Below are positions 34,138-42,497 of a stretch of DNA of 64,000 nt, in pieces. The stretch is from Hymenobacter negativus (lineage in GTDB: Bacteria > Bacteroidota > Bacteroidia > Cytophagales > Hymenobacteraceae). Made by a program: the position numbers and the translations under genes. The first letter of the stretch is position 1. Each line of letters begins with the position of its first letter. Below the pieces are notes generated by a model. It saw only the letters and a program-made list of their open reading frames with translations. It was not told the origin of the DNA and searched no databases. The DNA lies in assembly GCF_017571495.1 (NCBI RefSeq), contig NZ_JAGETZ010000010.1, positions 181,984-245,983 on the forward strand. The letters run 5' to 3'.

Positions 34138-35400
34138 CTACTCGGTGCTGCCGGGCTTGGGTACACCAGTTGGCATCAGCCAGGAATTTAGGGTGTTGTG
34201 CTCCCCTTCGAGCACGATTTTGTAGAAGGGAGCCGGATAGGCGCTGCGGCTGAATGCCGCCCGTTGACGGGCCAGCGGCATGGTCCCGAGCAGCACGTAT
34301 TTGTCCACGCCGCCAGTTTTGAAATTATTGGTCGTCGTCGCCCATATTTTCACCTTCTCAGGTTTGCTGGCCAGGGCGGTCCAGCTCAGATGCAGGCTGT
34401 CGGGGGTGGCCCACACCTTGGGCTGCATGAGCGATACCGGGCCAATCAGGGGCACACCATCCAGCTCGCGTTGGGTGGCCTGGGGCAGGGGCAGCTGCAT
34501 AAAGCGAGCCATGGTGGGCAGTACATCCACGATACTGGCCTGCCTGCGCTGGGCGTAGTCATTCATATTTTTGTCGCTCAGCACCAGCCAGGTGGTGCGC
34601 TCGCGGGGCGACTGCCCGCCGTGACCGCGGCCCGTACTCGCGTCGCGGCCATGGTCGGTAGTGAGTACCAGCAACCAGTCTTCGGGATGGTGTTGGGCAC
34701 GGGCCTGGATGGTGGCCCAGATTTTCCCCACCTGCTCGTCTACGTAGCCCACGGCGCGTTGCTGCTGCTCGCTGTCGCCGTAGCGGTGGCCCATGTCGTC
34801 GGTATATTCCAGGTAAACCCACGAAAGGTCCGGAGCATCCTGTGCCAGACATTTTGTGGCTTCGGCTACCACTTTTTCGTCGATGTTGTGGGTATAGAGA
34901 CTGCCTTTGTCGTGCGGAAAAGCCACTGTATCCAACTCATAGCCATCGGCCTTGAAGTCAAATTTCACGTTGCCAGCGGCGGGCAGGCCCTCGCCCACCA
35001 GCTTGGTGCGGTTGTCGAGCCAGGTGGAGAAGATGCCGATTTTCTTCTGGGGCTGCTGGGCTTTCAGCAGACGAAAGATATTCTGGTAGGAGTAGTTAGG
35101 CGCTTTCACGTCGTTGTCCCACACGTTGTGCTTGTAGCCCCAGGTGCCGGTAATCAGGTCCATGTAGCCGGGGGCTGAGATGGTAGGCGTCTGGGTGTAG
35201 GTGCCCAGGTCGCCGCCAACGTGGGCCGGGAGGTAGGCGCCGGCCGCAATAACTTTTTTGATATTCGGCGTATTTGCCTTTTCCAGCACGTCAGCCGGGA
35301 TGCCATCGGCAATAATGAACACCACCTTGCGGCTGCGCGACTGCGCGTGCGCTGCGCCAAGGCTTAGCAGGCCCAGCAGAAACATAAGTTGAATTTTCAT
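34138..35400 (-). CDS. Exported alkaline-phosphatase-superfamily phosphodiesterase-like enzyme
   Basis: This 420-residue protein has a signal peptide (IQLMFLLGLLSLGAAHAQ) and an alkaline phosphatase superfamily fold. Metal and nucleophile regions are VFIIADGIPAD, TQTPTISAPGYMDLITG (nucleophile Thr or Ser), YTDDMGHRYG and LTTDHGRD. A C-terminal Ig-like segment (about 330-420) follows. The superfamily includes nucleotide pyrophosphatases, phosphonate monoester hydrolases and phosphonoacetate hydrolase; the layout is closest to the type I phosphodiesterase group. It is the last gene of the susC-susD unit, 47 bases after a second member of the superfamily. Confidence 0.78.
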   Translation of the reverse strand: MKIQLMFLLGLLSLGAAHAQSRSRKVVFIIADGIPADVLEKANTPNIKKVIAAGAYLPAHVGGDLGTYTQTPTISAPGYMDLITGTWGYKHNVWDNDVKAPNYSYQNIFRLLKAQQPQKKIGIFSTWLDNRTKLVGEGLPAAGNVKFDFKADGYELDTVAFPHDKGSLYTHNIDEKVVAEATKCLAQDAPDLSWVYLEYTDDMGHRYGDSEQQQRAVGYVDEQVGKIWATIQARAQHHPEDWLLVLTTDHGRDASTGRGHGGQSPRERTTWLVLSDKNMNDYAQRRQASIVDVLPTMARFMQLPLPQATQRELDGVPLIGPVSLMQPKVWATPDSLHLSWTALASKPEKVKIWATTTNNFKTGGVDKYVLLGTMPLARQRAAFSRSAYPAPFYKIVLEGEHNTLNSWLMPTGVPKPGSTE

Positions 35401-35447
35401 AAATAAAATGGTCATGCCAAGCATTCTGCGCGTTACACCCTCCTACC

Positions 35448-36551
35448 CTATTTCCGCCCTAGCATAGCCTCTACGGGTTTGCCAGTGGCGGGCGTGGGCG
35501 TGTAGGTCTGACCCAGCAGCTGGGCCAGAGTGGCAGCCACCTGATTTTGGTAGAGCTGGCCGGTAGGGAGCTTGCTCAGGACGGGCGTATCGGGGCCGAG
35601 GGCAGCCATCCAGATTTGGTCGGCCCCGACTACATCGCGGCCGTGGGTTTGCCACTGGGTTCCTTCTATGCCGCGGCCATGGTCGGTGGTGATGAGCAGC
35701 GTGGTTTTGCCGCGGTACTGCGGGTCGCTTTGCAGGTAGGCCCAGAGCTGACGAATGAAGTCGTCGGTGTACTGTGCGGCGTGCAGATAGGCCCCGTACT
35801 CGCCGCCGTGGGCCCAGTCGTCGGTATCGCCGAAGCCAATGTAGAGCACGCGGGGCTTGTTTTTCTTCAAATACTCAAACGCGTAGCCGTAGGTGAAAGC
35901 GTCGAGCCGCTCCTCGCCAAACGGGCTGGGCGAGGCCACTTCCAACTGGTTAAGCAGTATCTCGCCGGGCGTTAGGTGGGCACCAGTGGCCTGGCGCTGG
36001 CCGGCATTGACGGGCAGGCCACTGCGCTTTTCGTTGAGAATGTACGGGTAGGCATCCCAGGAGCCGAAGGCCGCCACCTTGCCCCGGAAAGCGGGCTGCT
36101 GATTGAGCACTTCCAGCACCGAGGCATTGGGATTGTCGAGCGGGTCGTTGCTGTGGATGCGGGCGTCGTCGGCAGCCCCGGTCAGGATTTCGTTGTAGCC
36201 CGGGTACGAGAAGCGCATGGTGTTGGTCACGTTCACGAGGCTGCCGGCCGGGCGGTTGCCGTAGAGCTGCCCTTGTTTGGCCACGGTATTCCAGAGGAAG
36301 GGCATCAGCGTCTGGCGGCGCTGTTTGGGCGTCCCCTGGCCGAAGTCTTTTTGTAAGCGCTTCCGGTCGGTGTAGTACTGCTTGGTCTGGCGAAACAGCG
36401 CCGTATCGGCCCCACCAAATACTTCCTGCCAGCGCATCCCATCCAGGGTGATGAGCACCACGTTTTCGGTACGGAGCTTGGGCGTTTGGGCCGGGGCGGT
36501 GAGGGCCAGCCCAGTCAGGCAAGCAGTGAGAAAACCAGTGAGTGGACGCAT
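35448..36551 (-). CDS. Exported alkaline-phosphatase-superfamily enzyme, second copy
   Basis: This 367-residue exported enzyme has a signal peptide ending LALTAPAQ and the same fold as its neighbour but low similarity to it. Key regions are VVLITLDGMRWQEVFGG, RFSYPGYNEILTG (nucleophile region), GDTDDWAHGGEYGAY and ITTDHGRG. Family members of this type are usually annotated as alkaline phosphatase family or sulfatase-like protein; no formylglycine CxPxR motif is present, so it is not a sulfatase. It begins 158 bases after the susD stop and likely removes ester groups from captured substrate. Confidence 0.78.
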   Translation of the reverse strand: MRPLTGFLTACLTGLALTAPAQTPKLRTENVVLITLDGMRWQEVFGGADTALFRQTKQYYTDRKRLQKDFGQGTPKQRRQTLMPFLWNTVAKQGQLYGNRPAGSLVNVTNTMRFSYPGYNEILTGAADDARIHSNDPLDNPNASVLEVLNQQPAFRGKVAAFGSWDAYPYILNEKRSGLPVNAGQRQATGAHLTPGEILLNQLEVASPSPFGEERLDAFTYGYAFEYLKKNKPRVLYIGFGDTDDWAHGGEYGAYLHAAQYTDDFIRQLWAYLQSDPQYRGKTTLLITTDHGRGIEGTQWQTHGRDVVGADQIWMAALGPDTPVLSKLPTGQLYQNQVAATLAQLLGQTYTPTPATGKPVEAMLGRK

Positions 36552-36709
36552 GGAGAAAGCGAGTAAGTAATGCACGGGCTCCCAGTCTTTAGCCGAAGCA
36601 CAGCAGCAGGGCCGGGAGCCCGTCTTAAAACGTAATTGTATAAGCAGTCCAAAGCCTTTCGGGCGGCATGACTAGTTGCAGGAAATGCTGGCGCTGCACC
36701 AATAATCCG

Positions 36710-38290
36710 CTACTTCAGCACTTCCATCAGGCCATTGATGTCGTCGTTGCCGGCGTACTGCCGCTGCAACGCCGACTGGTAGTTGGCGGTGTTGGCCGTG
36801 CGCTCGGAGGTGGGGTACTGGAAGCGCTGCGCAATGCGGCCACCATTGCCGGTACCGGGCCCGGTGGTGAAGGTAGGCACGCCGGTGCGGCGAAAGTTGT
36901 AGTAGGCTTCCAGGCCCGAATGGCGGAACAGGGCAAGGTATTTTTGCTGCAAAATCCGGGTCAGGCCAGCCGCGTCGGCCGTGTACTGCACACTGGGCTG
37001 GGCATAGTAGGTAGTAAAGCTGACGGGGATGTTGTAGGTGTCGTAGTTCGAAGCTGCGGTGACGTCCGTCGAGCCGGGGCGGTAGAACGAAGCCACGTAG
37101 GTACCACTGGCGGGGATGCCATAGAAGCCCATCGAGGCCTGAATACCGGCTGTATACCAGGTTTCGGCGTTGCCGGTGGCCCAGCCCCGGTTGATGCCCT
37201 CCGCGATGTTGAAGCACAGCTCAGGGTAGCCAATCTGGATGGTGGGCTCACCAATGAGGGTGGAGAAATAGCGCTTGCGGTTCAGAAACGAATATTTCTG
37301 CAGGCCAGCGTTGTTGTACATCACGCCCAGGTCGAGGCCGGCATCGGCTCCGATGAAAGAGGCAAAGCTGGTGGGACTCTGGTTGAGGTTGTCGACGGAG
37401 TAGCGGGCGGGCTCGGTGGTGGCAAATACGCGCGGGTCCTGGAGCTGGGTGAGCAAGCCCACGTAGGTAGCCGACATGTTTTTGCGCGAGCCGTCCTGGC
37501 CGAAGTTTCGGTTGTTGTTGGGGTAGAAGTTGTTGGTGGTCGCCACGTACACATACTGCATGTTGTCGGCGCCGCTGGTCATGAGCGGATACTTGGTGGG
37601 GTTGCTCAGTATGTCGGCAAACTGCCCAGCGATGTTGAGGTCGGCGTCGCCCGTTCTCTTGCTCAGGTTCAGCAGCAGGCGCACGCGCAGTGTATTCACC
37701 ACACGCTGCCACTTCCGCAGGTCGCCATTGAAGTAAATGTCGCCGGCTACTGTCGTGGTCCCGCCTGCAATGAGGCTGGCCAGGTCGGTATTGGCGCTTT
37801 CCAGCCACTTAAAGGACTGCACGAAAATGGCTTTCTGCGGGTCGTAGGCCGGCGTGATGGCTCCCAGTCCCTGCAAGGCCTGCGCCTGCGGAAGGTCGCC
37901 CATTTCCAGGCTCATGCGGGTGAAGAGGTAGGCGCGGAAGAAGTTGCCCAGCGCCTCGTAGGGATTCACAGCGGGCGAGCCGGCCTTGGTGGCCTGCTGC
38001 TCCATGAGGCCCACGTTTTTGAGGGTGGTGTAGTAGATGGTGCCGCTGCCGAAGTCGTAGCGGTTGTTGCCATAGTAGTCGTAGTTGTTGAGGTAGTACT
38101 GGTCCCAGTACTCATAGCTGCCGTTGGGTGCCTCGTAGGCATCGTTGAGGATGCCCGTGAAGAGCAAGGAAGCGGGCAGGCTGTTGGGCTTGTTCTCGTT
38201 GATGGTCAGCTCGTCCAGGGTCTTGTTGCAGCCCGTATTGGCCAGGGCGAGGCCCACGAGCAAGCCGCCGGTTTTAAAGATATTTTTCAT
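36710..38290 (-). CDS. SusD/RagB-family lipoprotein, SusD-like_2 type (phosphonate locus)
   Basis: This 526-residue lipoprotein has a signal ending LALANTGC, lipidated at Cys21, then TLDELTINENKPNSLPASLLFTG, the start typical of the SusD-like_2 group rather than of classical SusD. Middle helices read FFRAYLFTRMSLEMGDLP, and the C-terminus contains QKYLALFRHSGLEAYYNFRRTG. It begins 20 bases after the susC stop. This group is often linked to non-glycan substrates such as peptides or small organics, which agrees with the phosphonate interpretation. Confidence 0.92.
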   Translation of the reverse strand: MKNIFKTGGLLVGLALANTGCNKTLDELTINENKPNSLPASLLFTGILNDAYEAPNGSYEYWDQYYLNNYDYYGNNRYDFGSGTIYYTTLKNVGLMEQQATKAGSPAVNPYEALGNFFRAYLFTRMSLEMGDLPQAQALQGLGAITPAYDPQKAIFVQSFKWLESANTDLASLIAGGTTTVAGDIYFNGDLRKWQRVVNTLRVRLLLNLSKRTGDADLNIAGQFADILSNPTKYPLMTSGADNMQYVYVATTNNFYPNNNRNFGQDGSRKNMSATYVGLLTQLQDPRVFATTEPARYSVDNLNQSPTSFASFIGADAGLDLGVMYNNAGLQKYSFLNRKRYFSTLIGEPTIQIGYPELCFNIAEGINRGWATGNAETWYTAGIQASMGFYGIPASGTYVASFYRPGSTDVTAASNYDTYNIPVSFTTYYAQPSVQYTADAAGLTRILQQKYLALFRHSGLEAYYNFRRTGVPTFTTGPGTGNGGRIAQRFQYPTSERTANTANYQSALQRQYAGNDDINGLMEVLK

Positions 38291-38310
38291 CCGAATTGGG
38301 GCGGTAACGG

Positions 38311-41300
38311 TTAGAAAGTAGCGTTCAGGTTAAGGCCGTAGCTGCGCACGGTGGGCGATTGCAGGCCCGTGACGGAAATAGCGCCGTTGTACTGGTCCAG
38401 GTCCACGTCTTTGAAGCGCTTGTCGCCGTAGAAATAGAGCAGGTTGCGGCCGACGACCGACACTGACAATTTCTGAATGAAGCCCTTGCCAAGTAGTGAG
38501 CTGGGCACGTCGTAGCCAATGGTAACTTCCCGCAGCTTGGCAAACGTCTTGCTCATCAGGTTCGATTCCTGCACATTGTAGTACTTGCTCACGTAGTCCT
38601 GCACAAACGTGGCCGTGGTGTTGGGGGCAAACTGCAAGGCTTCCGCGTTAAGAATTGCGCCCGTCTGGGAGTCGTAGTTGATGCTGCCGCCGTTGGTGAT
38701 GACCACGCCTTCGCCCACGTAGGAGCCGCTATAGCCGGTTTTGCCGTAATTCAGCCAGTCCTGGTAGCGGGCCTCACCCAAGGCACCCTCGGCGGTGAGA
38801 GCATTGCGGCCGCCGCGCATGGTTTTGTTGAACATGTAGTCGGTAGTGACGCCGCCCACCGCGCCGTCGAACTGAAAGCCTAGGCTCAGCGACTTATAGT
38901 GGACCTTGTTGTAGATGCTCCAGTTGTAGTCCGAGTTCAGGTTGCCCAGGTACTGTAGCACCGGGTTGGCGAGGGGCTTGCCAGCCGCGTCGTTGATGAT
39001 TTGGCCGTTAGCGTTGCGCACGAAAGCCGTTCCGTAGAACTTGTCCGTCCGGTCGCCCTGCTTGTAGAAGGTCTGGTACACCTCCTGGCCGGGCGGCAGC
39101 TCGCTGTACACCTGCTTGTAAGTCGACCAGTTCACGAGCACGTCCCAACCGAAGCCGTTGGCGTTTTGCACCGGCGAACCAGTCAGGCTGACCTCATAGC
39201 CGGTCCGCGTCGTTTTCAATGCGTTGATGTACTCCGTGGTGTAGCCCGTAGCCGACGACAGTGGGTTAGGCAGTATCGTAGGGCCATCGATGTACTGGAA
39301 AGCGGTGGCACTCAGACCCAGCCGGTTTTGCAGGAACTTGACGTCGATGCCCTCTTCGTAGTTGACGCGGGTCGACGTTTTCAGACCGGGCGCGAGCAGG
39401 TTGTTGGTCCCGTAGCCGGCCGTCTGGTTGTTGTAAGGCTTGCTGGTTGAGTAGTTGGATTGCAGCGAGTAATCGGGGCCGTTGTAGGGCGATAGGTAGG
39501 TATTGCCGTAGCCGAGCGGATTGGTGAAGAGGGAGTTGCCTGCACTGCCACCCAGCGCCGTGATGGAACTGAACGGAGCCGGCCCGATGGTGGGCGACGT
39601 GGCATCGGTGCGAATGTTGGCGTAGGAAGCCCGCAGCTTCAGGAAAGAAATGGCGTGGGGCAGGCCAATGTAGTCCGATACCACTGTGGCCAGTGAGGCA
39701 CTGGGGTAGAAGTAATTGGTGGCCTGCTGAAAGGCTGACGACCGGTCGACGCGCCCCGTAGACGACAGCGTGGCGTAGCGGCCCAAGGCAGCATCAATCG
39801 AGTAATAAGCACTCAGCACCCGCATCTGCGAGTTGAAGCTCGTGGACTGCACCGGGTTGAGTGAGTTGCTGAAGGCGTACACCTCCGGCACGTTTAGGTA
39901 GTCGGTCGACGTCCAGTTTGAGTTGTAGGTCATGTTGCGCACGTTGGCACCTAGTAGGCCCGAGAAGTTCAGAAACTTGTTTTCGCCCAAGTCATAGCTG
40001 AAGTTCAGAAAGCCCTCCGCATTGTTGTCGAACAAGTTGCGGCGGTCTTCGCGGTAGTCGCCCAAGTTACCCTCGCGGCCGTAGGGGTGAGCCGAAAATG
40101 GCATCTTCTCGGTGCGGAGCAGGCCGTAGGTGCTGATTTGGGTGCGCAGGGTGGCACTCAGGTGGTTATCAATCTTGAAGTTGCCGGTTAGATAGGCATA
40201 GGTGTCGTTTTTGTAGTGGCCGCGCGTCCATTTTTCCACCATCAGCCAAGGGTTGTGGTAGCGCTGATACTCGGCAAACACCGACTGCACGCCCACCTGC
40301 CCCGGCTGCCAGATGCCCCGGATGTCGGGTGCATTCACGTCCCAGTCGGCCCCGGTCCACACCGCCGAGCTGTAGATGAGGCTATTAGGACCATAATCCA
40401 CGTCCGGAAAATTATCGGTAAACTGGCGGTTGAAGTTCACATTGGCTTCCACCCGGAAGCGCGGGGTGGGATTAAAAGCGCCGTAGAGGTTGAAGTTGAT
40501 AATGTTGAGCCCGTTGTTGGGGATGTAGCTGTTCTGGGTTTGCTGCGACACCGAGAAGCGCGTGGTATAGGTGTCGCCATTGGCGCTGAGCGCAATGTTG
40601 TTGTTGGTCTGGAAGCCGGTGCGGAGGAAGTTCTTCAGGTTGTTGGCACCCCGTGCTACGTAGGGCGTCCCCTGGCGCACCCCATTCACAATGGGCGAGT
40701 CGTATTGCGGAATCAGTTGGCCCGCGAAGTAGGGTCCCCACACGTCGTAGTCGCCATCTACACCGCCCGGGGCGCCACCTTTGCCATCCACAAACTGATA
40801 CTGCGTGTTTTCGCCCGCACCGTACGAGTCCTGCAAGCGCGGAAACGCGAGGAAGCCCGATTGGATGACGTTGCTGCTGTTCACTTCCACCGTGAAGCCC
40901 TTCTTGTTCCTGTTCCCTTTCTTAGTGGTAATCAGAATGGCCCCGTTCGAGGCGCGGTTGCCGTAGAGCGCCGCTGCCGCTGGCCCTTTCAGCACCGTAT
41001 AGGTCTCAATATCATCGGGGCTAATGTTCCAAGTATCTGTGTTAATCGGGAAGCCATCGACCACGTAGAGCGACACGCTACCGCCGCGCAGCAGCACGTT
41101 GGGTGCCCGCAACAGCTCGGCCGAAGGGCCTACCGAAAGGCCTGCTACCTTGCCCGTGAGGCCCGAAATGGGGTTGGGGTCGCGGGCCTTCACAATGTCC
41201 TCGCCGTTTACTTCCTGCACCGCATAGCCAATTTTGCGCGTCTCCTTTTTCACGCCTAGCGCAGTCACCACTACTTCGTCGAGCTGCTTATTATCCGGCA

Positions 41301-41595
41301 GCAGCGCCACAGTCAGGCTGCTCTGGCTGCCCACGGTCACTTCCTGCGCCACCGTCCCCAAAAAGCTGATGGTCAACACATCACCGGGCTTGGTATTCAG
41401 CGTAAAATGGCCGTCCGAATCAGTCGATGTGCCTTGGCTGGTGCCCCTGATAACAATGCTCACGCCTGGCAGCGGCTGCTTTTTATCGTCGGTCACGACG
41501 CCGCTGATGGGATTTTGTGCCCGTGCTATTCCGGGGGCCAGCCCAAACAGCAGCACCAACATTAGCACTTGGAATTGCCTGTAAATACTTCTCAT
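38311..41595 (-). CDS. SusC/RagA-family TonB-linked outer-membrane transporter (phosphonate locus)
   Basis: This 1094-residue transporter has a signal peptide (about 1-26, ending GIARAQ), a carboxypeptidase-regulatory-like domain (ISGVVTDDKKQPLPGVSIVIRG), a plug with VVVTALGVKKETRKIGYAVQ, LRGGSVSLYVVDGFPINTD and KGPAAAALYGNRASNGAILIT, and a barrel ending YGLNLNATF. The plug motif VVVTALGVKKE is typical of the SusC clade paired with SusD-like_2 proteins. It would carry substrate across the outer membrane with TonB. It lies downstream of the PhnZ-like gene and upstream of susD. Confidence 0.95.
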   Translation of the reverse strand: MRSIYRQFQVLMLVLLFGLAPGIARAQNPISGVVTDDKKQPLPGVSIVIRGTSQGTSTDSDGHFTLNTKPGDVLTISFLGTVAQEVTVGSQSSLTVALLPDNKQLDEVVVTALGVKKETRKIGYAVQEVNGEDIVKARDPNPISGLTGKVAGLSVGPSAELLRAPNVLLRGGSVSLYVVDGFPINTDTWNISPDDIETYTVLKGPAAAALYGNRASNGAILITTKKGNRNKKGFTVEVNSSNVIQSGFLAFPRLQDSYGAGENTQYQFVDGKGGAPGGVDGDYDVWGPYFAGQLIPQYDSPIVNGVRQGTPYVARGANNLKNFLRTGFQTNNNIALSANGDTYTTRFSVSQQTQNSYIPNNGLNIINFNLYGAFNPTPRFRVEANVNFNRQFTDNFPDVDYGPNSLIYSSAVWTGADWDVNAPDIRGIWQPGQVGVQSVFAEYQRYHNPWLMVEKWTRGHYKNDTYAYLTGNFKIDNHLSATLRTQISTYGLLRTEKMPFSAHPYGREGNLGDYREDRRNLFDNNAEGFLNFSYDLGENKFLNFSGLLGANVRNMTYNSNWTSTDYLNVPEVYAFSNSLNPVQSTSFNSQMRVLSAYYSIDAALGRYATLSSTGRVDRSSAFQQATNYFYPSASLATVVSDYIGLPHAISFLKLRASYANIRTDATSPTIGPAPFSSITALGGSAGNSLFTNPLGYGNTYLSPYNGPDYSLQSNYSTSKPYNNQTAGYGTNNLLAPGLKTSTRVNYEEGIDVKFLQNRLGLSATAFQYIDGPTILPNPLSSATGYTTEYINALKTTRTGYEVSLTGSPVQNANGFGWDVLVNWSTYKQVYSELPPGQEVYQTFYKQGDRTDKFYGTAFVRNANGQIINDAAGKPLANPVLQYLGNLNSDYNWSIYNKVHYKSLSLGFQFDGAVGGVTTDYMFNKTMRGGRNALTAEGALGEARYQDWLNYGKTGYSGSYVGEGVVITNGGSINYDSQTGAILNAEALQFAPNTTATFVQDYVSKYYNVQESNLMSKTFAKLREVTIGYDVPSSLLGKGFIQKLSVSVVGRNLLYFYGDKRFKDVDLDQYNGAISVTGLQSPTVRSYGLNLNATF

Positions 41596-41665
41596 GAGTA
41601 AGGAGAGATGGGTGAAAATCAGGAAAAGCGCACCAGTTGGTCACGCATGATATTGACCGAAGGGG

Positions 41666-42250
41666 CTAGCGTTGCTGCTGCAGCAAGTGCCGCAGGGCCA
41701 GCTCCTTGAGGTAGCCGAGGCTGCCCACCGGCTGGTTGGTTTCCTTGGCCTGCTCGTCCCACTGCCGCAACTGCAGCATGAGGTGGGCATCCGGGTCTCG
41801 CTCGAAGGCCGCTGCTTCGCCCGGGCTCATCACCCCGCCCTGAAAAGCGAGCGTGGCCAGGCTGGCCGGCGACAATTGGCGCAGGTAGCTGGGGTACTTG
41901 TGCGTGAGGTAGCGCTTGGCCTGCACGTGGCTTTCCACCAGCCGGGTCACCCGCTCCGAAAAGCCCAGCTCCCGCAGGTAGTCGGCTCCCAGCTTCTCGT
42001 GGTTCACCACTCCGTAGCCATCCATCGAGTCGGCCTGTTGGGCGGCGCACAGGTGGCCCAGGTCGTGGAAGAAGGCAGCCAGCACCACCTCGTCGTCGGC
42101 CCCAGCCATTTCGGCCAGCACCGCTGCCTGCCACATGTGCTCCAGCTGCGACACGGGCTCACCGATGTAGTCGGCGTGGCCCAAGGTTTGGTACAGGCCG
42201 AAAACCTGCGCCACTGCCTGTTTAGGAGTGAGTAACTGTTTGGCAATCAT
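41666..42250 (-). CDS. PhnZ-like HD-domain phosphonate oxygenase
   Basis: This 194-residue HD-domain protein keeps every residue I recall as a di-iron ligand or substrate contact in PhnZ, each shifted by +4: Tyr28 and Glu31 (YIGE), His38, His62/Asp63, His84, His108 and Asp165. PhnZ oxidatively cleaves (R)-2-amino-1-hydroxyethylphosphonate to glycine and phosphate; the related TmpB acts on a trimethylated analogue. The matching family is the HDIG protein of phosphonate operons (TIGR03276). Its usual partner, a PhnY/TmpA hydroxylase, is not visible here. It lies 70 bases upstream of susC. Confidence 0.82.
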   Translation of the reverse strand: MIAKQLLTPKQAVAQVFGLYQTLGHADYIGEPVSQLEHMWQAAVLAEMAGADDEVVLAAFFHDLGHLCAAQQADSMDGYGVVNHEKLGADYLRELGFSERVTRLVESHVQAKRYLTHKYPSYLRQLSPASLATLAFQGGVMSPGEAAAFERDPDAHLMLQLRQWDEQAKETNQPVGSLGYLKELALRHLLQQQR

Positions 42251-42497
42251 GCCGCAAAAAATGAGGTTGGAAAAAGCCAGGTAAGCCCTTCACGAGCATT
42301 TCTGTATCCAAAAAGCGGGTAGGGGGCAGCGCAGTGCTGTAGCCATGCCAGCCCGCAGGCAGCGAAAAACGGCTGGGTGGGAGGAGGCCGTTATTTAAAT
42401 CAGCATTAATCAGCCGTCTGAGAGGCTCTGCTAACTGCTGGCAAAGTTCTGCGCCAACTGTGTGGCGCGTGTCGCTGATTAATCACCAAATCGTTAC

